From Nocardioides sp. zg-1308 (lineage in GTDB: Bacteria > Actinomycetota > Actinomycetes > Propionibacteriales > Nocardioidaceae), in contig NZ_JABJQY010000004.1 in the NCBI RefSeq assembly GCF_013155375.1, positions 248,001 through 312,000 of the forward strand: a stretch of DNA of 64,000 nucleotides. Direction: 5' to 3'. Below, piece after piece: positions 7,512 through 15,240 of the stretch. Below the pieces are notes generated by a model. The model had not been told where the DNA came from. It did not search any database and saw only the letters and a program-made list of their open reading frames with translations. Within the stretch, counting starts at the first letter, position 1. Every line of letters starts with the position of its first letter. A program made the translations under genes and the position numbers.

Positions 7512-8978
7512 ATGAGCATCGAGACCGCCAGCCCGCTGGGGCAGGCACTCGCCACCGGCCAGCCCTACCCCTACCAGCGGGTCGAGCTCGTCGAGCCCGA
7601 CTGGACACGCTTCCCGGGCTGGTCCGCCGTAACCGCCGGGGAGTGGGCGTCTGTGCAGTGGCAGCGCGCGCACTGCGTCAAGAACGTCAAGCAGCTGCGC
7701 GAGCTGATGGGCGACCGGCTCGACGACCGGTTCTACGCCGACCTCGAGCGCGACCAGGCCGAGCGGGCCACCATGTCCATGCTGGTGCCGCCGCAGATGA
7801 TGAACACGATGGTGCCGACCTTCGAGCCCGCCGGCGCCGGGTCGATGACCGAGGCGTTCTACGCCGACCCGGTCCGCCACTACATGCTCCCCGTCCTCAG
7901 CGACCGTCGCACCGACTGGCCCTCGCACCCGCACGCGGCGCGCGACTCGCTGCACGAGCACGACATGTGGGCGACCGAGGGACTGACGCACCGCTACCCC
8001 ACCAAGGTCCTCGCCGAGCTGCTGCCGACCTGCCCGCAGTATTGCGGCCACTGCACCCGCATGGACCTCGTCGGCAACTCCACGCCGGTCATCGAGAAGC
8101 TCAAGTTCACCGCCAAGCCCAACGACCGGCTCGGCGACATGCTCGACTACCTCCGCCGCACCCCGTCGGTGCGCGACGTCGTCGTCTCCGGCGGCGACGT
8201 GGCCAACATGCCGTGGCCCCGCCTCGAGGCCTTCCTCACCGAGGTCCTGGCCATCGACAACATCCGCGACATCCGGCTGGCGACCAAGGCGCTCGTCGGC
8301 CTCCCCCAGCACTGGCTGCAGCCCGACGTGGTGGACGGCGTGAGCCGGGTGGCCTCGATCGCCCGCTCGCGCGGGGTCTCGATCGCGATGCACACCCACG
8401 CCAACCACGCGAACTCCGTGACGCCGCTCGTGGCCGACGCCACCCGCGCGATGCTCGACGCCGGCCTGCGCGACGTACGCAACCAGGGTGTCCTGCTCAA
8501 CGGCGTCAACGCGGATCCGCACGCCCTGCTCGACCTGTGCTTCCGCCTGCTCGACGGCGCGCAGATCATGCCCTACTACTTCTACATGTGCGACATGATC
8601 CCGTTCTCGGAGCACTGGCGGGTCTCGCTCGCCGACGCCCAGCGGCTCCAGCACCACATCATGGGCTACCTGCCCGGGTTCGCGACGCCGCGCATCGTGT
8701 GCGACGTGCCGTTCGTCGGCAAGCGCTGGGTCCACCAGAACGCCGACTACGACCTCGAGCACGGCATCTCCTACTGGACCAAGAACTACCGCACCTCGAT
8801 CGAGGCCGACGACGCCGAGGCGCTGTCGCGCTACTACGAGTACTACGACCCGATCCACACGCTGCCCGAGTCGGGCCAGCAGTGGTGGGAGCAGCACGGC
8901 CGCCTCGACGAGGCCTCGCTCAAGGCCGCCGAGATGGCCGAGGCGTCGCGGCGTACGGCGGCTCTGCAGGCCTACTGA
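7512..8978 (+). CDS. kamA: Lysine 2,3-aminomutase (radical SAM)
   Basis: 488-residue radical-SAM, PLP-dependent enzyme converting L-lysine to L-beta-lysine, the entry step of the pathway. The iron-sulfur cluster motif CxxxCxxC is seen at C174, C178 and C181 (LPTCPQYCGHC), followed by the SAM-binding VVVSGGDVANMP region. The ATG at 7512 has a good Shine-Dalgarno (AAGGAG, 5 nt upstream). It is divergent from kdd-kamD-kamE-kal, so the five genes form one functional unit. The 80-bp repeat begins 24 bp after the stop. An arginine 2,3-aminomutase or related activity is possible, but the kamDE context favours lysine. Confidence 0.93.
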   Translation: MSIETASPLGQALATGQPYPYQRVELVEPDWTRFPGWSAVTAGEWASVQWQRAHCVKNVKQLRELMGDRLDDRFYADLERDQAERATMSMLVPPQMMNTMVPTFEPAGAGSMTEAFYADPVRHYMLPVLSDRRTDWPSHPHAARDSLHEHDMWATEGLTHRYPTKVLAELLPTCPQYCGHCTRMDLVGNSTPVIEKLKFTAKPNDRLGDMLDYLRRTPSVRDVVVSGGDVANMPWPRLEAFLTEVLAIDNIRDIRLATKALVGLPQHWLQPDVVDGVSRVASIARSRGVSIAMHTHANHANSVTPLVADATRAMLDAGLRDVRNQGVLLNGVNADPHALLDLCFRLLDGAQIMPYYFYMCDMIPFSEHWRVSLADAQRLQHHIMGYLPGFATPRIVCDVPFVGKRWVHQNADYDLEHGISYWTKNYRTSIEADDAEALSRYYEYYDPIHTLPESGQQWWEQHGRLDEASLKAAEMAEASRRTAALQAY

Positions 8979-9002
8979 GGGCGGTCTTCTTCTTCGGCGC
9001 TC

Positions 9003-9082
9003 GGTTTCCCCGCATATGCGGGGAAACCCGAACATGTCGAGGTGTGTACGCCCCCACAAGATCGAAACCCGCTGGAGAAGTC
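9003..9082 (-). repeat. 80-bp dispersed repeat, copy 1 (inverted)
   Basis: Minus-strand copy of an 80-bp element. Its end, 9003-9028, is a perfect 26-bp palindrome with arm GGTTTCCCCGCAT. The other copies are at 10119-10198 (about 64 of 80 positions identical by eye) and 24933-25012. The palindrome starts 24 bp beyond the kamA stop, so it may act as a terminator hairpin. Confidence 0.85.
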
Positions 9083-9163
9083 GCCGCGGGTCGGTGACCC
9101 GGCTGTCCACAGATCGCCGCGCACGGGTACCGCTGAGCCAGCGCGGCGGGCGAGCCTGACGTC

Positions 9164-10120
9164 ATGTACCGCCCTTCGCCGCCGGACCTCGACAACGTCG
9201 TACGCCTGCGCCGCGAGCTGGTCGAGGACGGCTACACCGACCACCAGCTCACCCGGCTCGTCTCCGCCGGTGTCCTCCATCGGGTCCGTCACGGCGCGTA
9301 CGTCGACGCGGCCCTGTGGGACCGCCTGTCCGCTGCCGACCGGCACCGCGTCCTGTGCCGAGCGGCGCTGCGTACGGCCCACCCGCGCGCCGCCCTGACC
9401 CACGTGTCCGCCGTGGTCGAGCGCGGCGTGCCGGTGTGGAACATCTCGCTGGACGAGGTGCACATGACGCGCACGGACGGCAACGGAGGACGACGTGAGG
9501 CGGGGGTCGTCCACCACGGCGGGGAGCTGTCGGAACACGACGTGGAGATCGTGAACGGCGTCCGTGTCAGTCCGGCTGCCCGGAGCGCCGTCGAAGTCCT
9601 GTCGACGGCGACACCCGAGGCCGCGCTCGTCGTCGTCAACGGGTTGCTCCACTCCGAGCAGATGTCTGTCGACGAGCTCGTCGCCGCGGTCGAGGCCATG
9701 AAGCACTGGCCGCACACGCTTTCCGCCCACGTGGTTCTCGCTCTCGCCGACGGTCGGATGGAGTCACCGGCGGAGAGCCGGACCTACTACATGTGCCGGC
9801 AGCAGCGCCTGCCGCGTCCTGAGCCGCAGGTGGTGATCCGGGACGAGCGAGGGCGGGTCTTCGGCCGGGTCGACTTCGCGTGGCCTCACCACGGAGTCTT
9901 CCTGGAGTTCGACGGGAGGATCAAGTACGAGCTCCACCGGCGTGAGGGCGAGACGCTCGACCAGTACCTCCTGCGGGAGAAGAAGCGTGAGGAGCGCATC
10001 TGCCTGCTCACCGGGTGGGTGTGCATCCGCATCGGGTGGGCGGACCTCGAGAACCCGGCCGCCACCGCTACCCGGATCCGCCGGCTGCTGGAGAGCCGTA
10101 CGCGGCCCGTCGGTGCCTGA
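9164..10120 (+). CDS. AbiEi-like N-terminal domain with DUF559/Vsr-like nuclease domain
   Basis: 318-residue protein. Residues ~10-60 resemble the winged-helix N-terminal domain of type IV antitoxin AbiEi proteins (YTDHQLTRLVSAGVLHRVRHGAYV). Residues ~195-300 look like a PD-(D/E)XK nuclease fold: E204, D237 in GRVDFAW, and E248-x-D250-xxx-K254 in FLEFDGRIKY, then a KKREERICLLTGWVCIRI strand-helix. Such proteins are common, often multi-copy, in actinobacteria; their function is not established. No AbiEii toxin partner is adjacent. The gene lies between two inverted 80-bp repeats, and its stop codon falls on the first two bases of copy 2. By eye it uses somewhat more A/T-ending codons than its neighbours, consistent with transfer. 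Confidence 0.8.
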   Translation: MYRPSPPDLDNVVRLRRELVEDGYTDHQLTRLVSAGVLHRVRHGAYVDAALWDRLSAADRHRVLCRAALRTAHPRAALTHVSAVVERGVPVWNISLDEVHMTRTDGNGGRREAGVVHHGGELSEHDVEIVNGVRVSPAARSAVEVLSTATPEAALVVVNGLLHSEQMSVDELVAAVEAMKHWPHTLSAHVVLALADGRMESPAESRTYYMCRQQRLPRPEPQVVIRDERGRVFGRVDFAWPHHGVFLEFDGRIKYELHRREGETLDQYLLREKKREERICLLTGWVCIRIGWADLENPAATATRIRRLLESRTRPVGA

Positions 10121-10198
10121 CTTCTCGCGCGAGTTGTGAGCTTCTAGAGGTGTGTACGCCACGGGATGTTCGGGTTTCCCCGCATATGCGGGGAAACC
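10119..10198 (+). repeat. 80-bp dispersed repeat, copy 2
   Basis: Plus-strand copy, exactly 80 bp, inverted relative to copy 1. The perfect 26-bp palindrome is at 10173-10198 and ends 18 bp before the stop of the convergent gene at 10217. Copies 1 and 2 frame the AbiEi-like gene with the palindromes outermost. No target-site duplication is visible at the outer borders. Confidence 0.85.
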
Positions 10199-10216
10199 AA
10201 CACCAGGACGGGGGCG

Positions 10217-10861
10217 TCACAACCGCCCCCGCAGCACACCCACCCCCGCCCCCGACACCTCGTCGGGCCCGACAGCGCGCCCGTAGACCAGCCGGAGCGC
10301 CGCCTCGGCGGAGAGCGTGACCTCCGGGCCGCCGCCGTGCTCCCAGACCCCGGGGACGACGAGGCGTACGCCGGCGACGCGGCGGCGGGCGCTGCCGCCG
10401 ATCACCGCGTGGAGGGGCCACGGCGTGGCCAGCGCGAAGTCCGCGACCGGGCCGACCGCGTCCGGCGGGACGGAGGTCGCCAGCCCCAGCGGGCGGCGTA
10501 CGTCGATGCCGTGCACGACCGCGTCCGAGAGCGCGGCGACCAGGGGCATCCCGATCGGCCGGGCGCCGGTCGCGGCGTTCGTGCGCAGCTGGGCGAGGAT
10601 CGCCTCGCGACCGCGCGAGGACCACTCGACGGCGAGGCCGGCGATCATCGCGTTCATCGAGAAGCGGTGCCGCGCCATCGCGGCCGCCCCGGCCGTGGGG
10701 CCGAGGACGGGGGTCCAGGCGAGGCGGGCGGCGACGTCGACCACCCGCCAGCCGGCGCACAGCGACGGCTGGCGCCACTGCTCGTCGGGGAGCCGGTCGA
10801 GGTCGGCGACCAGCGCGAGCCGTTCGGAGCGCAGCAGGTCCTGCGAGGGTGGGGCTGGCAT
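10217..10861 (-). CDS. DinB-like maleylpyruvate isomerase family (mycothiol-dependent type) protein
   Basis: 214-residue protein of the DinB-like superfamily containing mycothiol-dependent maleylpyruvate isomerase. The N-terminal four-helix bundle pattern is visible (SERLALVADLDRLPDEQW, then SLCAGWRVVDVAARL), and the second half carries ALSDAVVHGIDVRRPLG. In the family the first motif normally ends in a metal-binding His (DVAAHL); here it reads DVAARL, so one of three expected ligands appears lost, while the later His (VVHG) is kept. The substrate is unknown. A good Shine-Dalgarno (GGGAGG) supports the ATG. Co-directional with the Lrp gene upstream, 35 bp away. Confidence 0.72.
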   Translation of the reverse strand: MPAPPSQDLLRSERLALVADLDRLPDEQWRQPSLCAGWRVVDVAARLAWTPVLGPTAGAAAMARHRFSMNAMIAGLAVEWSSRGREAILAQLRTNAATGARPIGMPLVAALSDAVVHGIDVRRPLGLATSVPPDAVGPVADFALATPWPLHAVIGGSARRRVAGVRLVVPGVWEHGGGPEVTLSAEAALRLVYGRAVGPDEVSGAGVGVLRGRL

Positions 10862-10896
10862 GGCGCCTCCCGGGTGGGGTCGGCCGGAGCCGCGGG

Positions 10897-11349
10897 TCAG
10901 TCGACGGGTCGGTTCTCGTAGGGGGTCGAGAGCACGATCGTGGTCCGCGTCGAGACGCTGGCCGCGCCGCGGATCTTGCCGAGCAGGTCCTCGAGGTCAC
11001 GGGGCGTGGCGACACGGATCTTGAGGATGTAGGACTCCTCGCCGGCCACGGACCAGCAGGACTCGATCTCCTTGATGCCCTGCAGCCGCTCGGGGTAGTC
11101 GTCGGGCTGCGACGGGTCGATCGGCGTGATCGAGATGAAGGCCGTCAGGGGCCGGCCGAGCTGGTCGTGGTCGACGGTCGCGCCGTAGCCGAGGATCAGC
11201 CCGCGCTGCTCGAGCCGCTTGACCCGCTGGTGCACGGCCGAGGTGGACAGGTCGGTCGCCTTGCCGAGGTCGGTGAAGGACATCCGGCCGTCGGTGGCCA
11301 GCAGGGCCAGGATCTGCCGGTCCTTGGACTCGACCTCGGAGGAGCTCAC
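10897..11349 (-). CDS. Lrp/AsnC family transcriptional regulator
   Basis: 150-residue Lrp/AsnC regulator. Residues ~7-60 form the winged helix-turn-helix (LDRQILALLATDGRMSF-type start, then STSAVHQRVKRLEQRG), and residues ~70-145 form the RAM effector-binding domain (AFISITPIDPS, CWSVAGEESYILKIRVATPRDLEDLL). Such proteins usually sense amino acids. The lysine cluster 3.5 kb away is a conceivable but unproven target. The start is GTG at 11349; its TAGGGT hexamer, 7 nt upstream, overlaps the stop codon of the exonuclease gene, so an independent leaderless transcript is likely. Confidence 0.9.
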   Translation of the reverse strand: MSSSEVESKDRQILALLATDGRMSFTDLGKATDLSTSAVHQRVKRLEQRGLILGYGATVDHDQLGRPLTAFISITPIDPSQPDDYPERLQGIKEIESCWSVAGEESYILKIRVATPRDLEDLLGKIRGAASVSTRTTIVLSTPYENRPVD

Positions 11350-11356
11350 CCGCCGA

Positions 11357-11362
11357 ACCCTA
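11357..11362 (-). promoter_or_regulatory. Predicted -10 of leaderless Lrp-gene promoter
   Basis: TAGGGT, 7 nt before the GTG start; its TAG is also the stop codon of the upstream exonuclease gene. Confidence 0.5.
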
Positions 11363-12295
11363 GTCCGAGCCGGACATCGCCTGCACCAGGCGCACGGCGG
11401 ACGACCCCAGCCCCCACCGTTCGTCCAAGGCCACCACCGCGTCGTGGTCGACGGGCGTGCGCGGTCGCGTGAGGTCGGGCGAGCCGAGGTCGAGGTCGCG
11501 GCGTACGGCGACGACGCGCGGCGCGACGAGCAGGTAGTCGGCGGCGGCCTTGATCTTCCCCCGCGGACCCGGCCCCATGTCGGAGTCGGGGTCGGCGGCG
11601 GCCGCGACGATCGCCTCGACCGTGCCGAACCGGCCGAGCAGCGTCGCGGCGGTCTTGTCGCCCACCCCCGCCACGCCGGGCAGCCCGTCCGACGCGTCGC
11701 CGCGCAGGGTGGCCAGGTCGGCGTACTGGTGGGCGTCGACGCCGTACTTCCCGCGCACCCACGCGTTGTCGACCCGCTCGTGCTTGCTGACCCCGCGCGC
11801 GACGTAGAGCACCCGCACCTGGGCGTCGTCGTCGACGAGCTGGAACAGGTCGCGGTCGCCCGTGACGATGTCGACCGGCATGCCGGCACCGGTGGCGAGG
11901 GTGCCGATGACGTCGTCGGCCTCCATCTCTGCGTGGCCGACGACCGGGATGCCGAAGGCCTCGAGCACCGAGATGATGATCGGCACCTGCGCCTGCAGCG
12001 GGTCGGGCACCTCCTCGACGTCCGGCCGCGGGCCGGGGACCTCGCGCACCACCCGGTGCGACTTGTAGGAGGGGATCAGGTCGACGCGCCACTGCGGACG
12101 CCAGTCGTCGTCCCAGCAGCAGGCGAGGTGGCTCGGGTCGTACTCCCCCACCAGCCGGCTGATGAAGTCCATCAGCCCACGCACGGCGTTGACCGGGGTT
12201 CCGTCGGGGGCCGTGACCGAGTCGGGCACGCCGAAGAACGCGCGGAAGTAGAGGGAGGCCGTGTCGAGCAGCAGCAGGCGGTCGCCGGAGGACAT
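11360..12295 (-). CDS. 5'-3' exonuclease (PolA-type exonuclease/FEN domain)
   Basis: 311-residue stand-alone relative of the 5' nuclease domain of DNA polymerase I. The N-terminal LLLLDTASLYFRAFFG holds the first metal-binding Asp; MEADDVIGTLA and IVTGDRDLFQLV supply further acidic ligands; DLATLRGDASDGLPGVAGVGDKTAATLL is the helix-three-turn-helix/helix-hairpin-helix DNA-binding part. It probably trims flaps or RNA primers. The ATG at 12295 is chosen because GGGAGG lies 8 nt upstream. The gene lies 76 bp after helY, the same neighbourhood as Rv2090 in M. tuberculosis. Confidence 0.9.
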   Translation of the reverse strand: MSSGDRLLLLDTASLYFRAFFGVPDSVTAPDGTPVNAVRGLMDFISRLVGEYDPSHLACCWDDDWRPQWRVDLIPSYKSHRVVREVPGPRPDVEEVPDPLQAQVPIIISVLEAFGIPVVGHAEMEADDVIGTLATGAGMPVDIVTGDRDLFQLVDDDAQVRVLYVARGVSKHERVDNAWVRGKYGVDAHQYADLATLRGDASDGLPGVAGVGDKTAATLLGRFGTVEAIVAAAADPDSDMGPGPRGKIKAAADYLLVAPRVVAVRRDLDLGSPDLTRPRTPVDHDAVVALDERWGLGSSAVRLVQAMSGSD

Positions 12296-12371
12296 GGCGG
12301 CAGCCTCCCACACGCGGACGCCCCACCCGCGCGTGTGCGGCCCGGGTGGGGACCGATCCACCGCCGGGTGG

Positions 12372-15179
12372 CTACTCGGCGAGCACCGAGTAGGCGATCA
12401 CGCCCCGCTTGAGCTGCTTGGCCGCCGTGCGCGCGGTGGTGCGCAGCGGACGGTCACCCGCGGCGTCGGCCACCTGCCCGCACAGGTCGAGCAGCTGCTT
12501 CATCCACCGCACGAAGTCACCGGCGGACAGCCCGGTGGCCATGAGGACGTCGTCGAGGTCGTCGCCCTCGGCCCAGCGCCACGCCGCCCAGGCGAAGCCG
12601 ATGTCGGGCTCGCGCAGGAAGTCGAGGCGGTGGTCGCGCTCGAGGGCGTCGAGCCTGCCCCACACGCGGACCAGCTCGCCCAGCACGGGTCGCACCTGGC
12701 CGCCCGGCATCTTCGGCGACGACGCGTCGTCGGCGCGCCGGGCCTCGAAGACGAGCGCCGACAGGACGGAGGCGAGCTCGGAGGGGGCCAGGTCGTCGAA
12801 GAGGCCCTCACGGATCGCCTCCGCCGCCACGAGGTCCATGTCGGTGTAGATCCGCCGCAGGTGTGCGCCCTGCTCGGTCACGGTGTCGCCGTCGAGGTAG
12901 CCCAGCGCCGTCAGCACGTCGCACACCCGGTCGAAGGTCCGCGCGACGGTGTTGGTGCGGTTCTCCACCCGCCGCTTGAGGGTCTCGGTGTCGCGCTCCA
13001 GCTTGAAGTAGCGCTCGGCCCACCGGGAGTGGTCCTCGCGGTCGGGGCACTGGTGGCAGGGGTGCGACTTCAGGTCCGCCCGGAGCCGGCCGACCTCCCG
13101 GTCGGCGGGGGTGTCGCTGAAGGAGTCGCGCTGCTTCTGGCGGCGCGGCTCGGGGCCGTCGAAGCCGCGCGCCTGCGTCCGGAGCGCCGTGGCCAGGTCG
13201 CGGCGCATGGCCGGGTTGCGCCCGTTGAACGACTTGGGGATCCGCAGCCGGCCGATCGCCTCCACCGGCACCGGGAAGTCCATCGGGGCCAGCCGCCGGG
13301 CCTGCCGGTCGGCGGTGACGACGTAGGGCCGTGGCTCGTCGCCGGAGTGGCCGGGGTCGATGACGACGGCCAGGCCGCTGAACTTGCCGGCGGGGACGTT
13401 GATCACGTCGCCGGGACGCAGCTTGCCCAGCGACGCCATCGCCTCCTGCCGGCGGTCCAGGCGGCGCTCCCGCGCGGCACCCTTCTCCAGGTCGCTGATG
13501 CGGCGGCGCAGGGCGGCGTACTCCATGAAGTCGCCGAGGTGGCAGGTCGCCGCCTCGCGGTAGCCCTCGAGGGCCTCCTCCGCCTTGTGCACCTGCCGCG
13601 CCAGCCCGACGACGGCCTTGTCGGCCTGGAACTGTGCGAACGACTGCTCGAGCAGCTCGCGCGAGCGCGCCCGGCCGAACTGGTGCACGAGGTTGACCGC
13701 CATGTTGTAGGACGGCCGGAAGGACGAGCGGAGGGGGTACGTCCGGGTGGACGCGAGCCCCGCGACCTCCCCCGGGTTCATGCCGGGCTGGTAGAGCACG
13801 ACGCCGTGGCCCTCGATGTCGAGGCCGCGTCGTCCCGCCCGCCCGGTCAGCTGGGTGTACTCCCCCGGCGTCAGGTCGGCGTGCGACTCACCGTTCCACT
13901 TCGAGAGCTTCTCGATGACGACGGTGCGTGCGGGCATGTTGATGCCCAGGGCCAGCGTCTCGGTGGCGAAGACCACCTTCACCAGCCCGTCCTGGAACAG
14001 CTCCTCCACCACCTGCTTGAACGCCGGCAGCAGGCCGGCGTGGTGGGCGGCGATCCCGCGGGTCAGCCCGTCGAGGAACTCGTGGTAGCCGAGGACGTGC
14101 AGGTCCTCCTCCGGCAGGGTCCGCGAGGCCTCCTCCACCCGGGCGAAGATCTCGTCGCGCTCCGCGGCGGTCGTGAGCCGGGTGTTGGCCTGGACGAGCT
14201 GGGTCACGGCCGCGTCGCACCCGGCCCGGCTGAAGACGAACATGATGGCGGGCAGGAGGCCCTCGCGGTCGAGCCGCTCGACGACCTCGACCCGGCTCGG
14301 GATCCACACCCGGCGGCCGTTGCCGACGGCGCGGGGGTTCTTCGTCGAGCCGGGCTTGCCCTTGCGCGGCGAGCGCCGGTCGCGCATGAGGCGCGAGCTG
14401 GCCCAGTCGTCGCGCGCGATCCGGGTGAGCTCCTCGTTGACGGGAGCACCCTCCTTGACGAAGCCGGCGCTCGCGTCGACGTCGGAGGAGGCGAAGAGGT
14501 CGAGCAGCCGCCGTCCCACCATCACGTGCTGGAACAGCGGCACGGGCCGCTTCTCCTCGAGGATGGTGCTCGTCTCGCCGCGGACCGTGGCCAGCCACTC
14601 GCCGAACTCCTCGGCATTGGACACGGTCGCCGACAGCGACACCAGCGTCACCGACTCGGGAAGGTGGATGATCACCTCCTCCCACACGGCGCCGCGCATC
14701 CGGTCGGCGAGGTAGTGGACCTCGTCCATCACCACGTAGCCGAGGCCGAGCAGGGTGCGGGACCCGGCGTAGAGCATGTTGCGGAGCACCTCGGTGGTCA
14801 TCACGACCACCGGCGCCTCGCCGTTGATGACGTTGTCGCCGGTGAGCAGGCCGACGTTGTCAGCGCCGTAGCGCTTGACCAGGTCGTGGTACTTCTGGTT
14901 CGACAGCGCCTTGATCGGCGTGGTGTAGAACGCCTTGCGCCCCGTCTGGAGCGCGAGGTGGATCGCGAACTCGCCGACGATCGTCTTGCCCGAGCCCGTC
15001 GGCGCGGCGACGAGCACGCCCCGGCCGTTCTCGATCTCCTGGCAGGCGCGCACCTGGAAGTCGTCGAGCTCGAAGCCGTAGAGGCCGGCGAAGTCCTTGA
15101 GCATGGGGTACGCCTTCTCCCGCTGGAACGCCGCGTAGCGCTCCGCCGGCGTCAGGTCCTGGTCCTGGTCCTCGGTCAT
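12372..15179 (-). CDS. helY: ATP-dependent RNA helicase HelY (Ski2-like)
   Basis: 935-residue superfamily 2 helicase of the actinobacterial HelY/Mtr4-Ski2 type, likely acting in RNA processing or decay. Motif I is APTGSGKT (residues 59-66) and the Walker B box is DEVH (152-155), followed by SLSATVSNAEEF (motif III). The second RecA domain ends with the Q-x-x-GRAGRRG motif (YTQLTGRAGRRGLD). A DSHCT-type C-terminal domain (~770-935) contains LDALERDHRLDFLREPD and AWRWAEGDDLDDVL. Four cysteines/histidines in HPCHQCPDREDH form a possible metal site. ATG start at 15179. It belongs to the conserved helY-tat-paf neighbourhood. Confidence 0.93.
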   Translation of the reverse strand: MTEDQDQDLTPAERYAAFQREKAYPMLKDFAGLYGFELDDFQVRACQEIENGRGVLVAAPTGSGKTIVGEFAIHLALQTGRKAFYTTPIKALSNQKYHDLVKRYGADNVGLLTGDNVINGEAPVVVMTTEVLRNMLYAGSRTLLGLGYVVMDEVHYLADRMRGAVWEEVIIHLPESVTLVSLSATVSNAEEFGEWLATVRGETSTILEEKRPVPLFQHVMVGRRLLDLFASSDVDASAGFVKEGAPVNEELTRIARDDWASSRLMRDRRSPRKGKPGSTKNPRAVGNGRRVWIPSRVEVVERLDREGLLPAIMFVFSRAGCDAAVTQLVQANTRLTTAAERDEIFARVEEASRTLPEEDLHVLGYHEFLDGLTRGIAAHHAGLLPAFKQVVEELFQDGLVKVVFATETLALGINMPARTVVIEKLSKWNGESHADLTPGEYTQLTGRAGRRGLDIEGHGVVLYQPGMNPGEVAGLASTRTYPLRSSFRPSYNMAVNLVHQFGRARSRELLEQSFAQFQADKAVVGLARQVHKAEEALEGYREAATCHLGDFMEYAALRRRISDLEKGAARERRLDRRQEAMASLGKLRPGDVINVPAGKFSGLAVVIDPGHSGDEPRPYVVTADRQARRLAPMDFPVPVEAIGRLRIPKSFNGRNPAMRRDLATALRTQARGFDGPEPRRQKQRDSFSDTPADREVGRLRADLKSHPCHQCPDREDHSRWAERYFKLERDTETLKRRVENRTNTVARTFDRVCDVLTALGYLDGDTVTEQGAHLRRIYTDMDLVAAEAIREGLFDDLAPSELASVLSALVFEARRADDASSPKMPGGQVRPVLGELVRVWGRLDALERDHRLDFLREPDIGFAWAAWRWAEGDDLDDVLMATGLSAGDFVRWMKQLLDLCGQVADAAGDRPLRTTARTAAKQLKRGVIAYSVLAE

Positions 15180-15194
15180 GCGGGGTCCCCTCGG

Positions 15195-15229
15195 CGTTCT
15201 TCGGAGGAGCGGAGCGGAGGAGAAGAACG
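15195..15229 (-). terminator. Hairpin between lipid kinase gene and helY
   Basis: Eight-bp stem CGTTCTTC (15195-15202) / GAAGAACG (15222-15229) with a 19-nt purine-rich loop, in the 61-bp gap after the lipid kinase stop. Possible terminator. The loop holds the 14-mer GAGGAGCGGAGCGG, which also occurs at 51206-51219. Confidence 0.4.
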
Positions 15230-15240
15230 TCGTGGGGTGC

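Noticed and set aside
9003..9028. Palindrome resembling a type I-E CRISPR repeat (TTTCCCCGC...GCGGGGA)
   Set aside because: Only isolated single copies exist at three distant places, no spacers and no cas genes; it is part of an 80-bp dispersed repeat.
9164..10120. Type IV toxin-antitoxin pair
   Set aside because: Only an AbiEi-like domain is seen, fused to a nuclease-like domain; no AbiEii nucleotidyltransferase toxin gene is adjacent.
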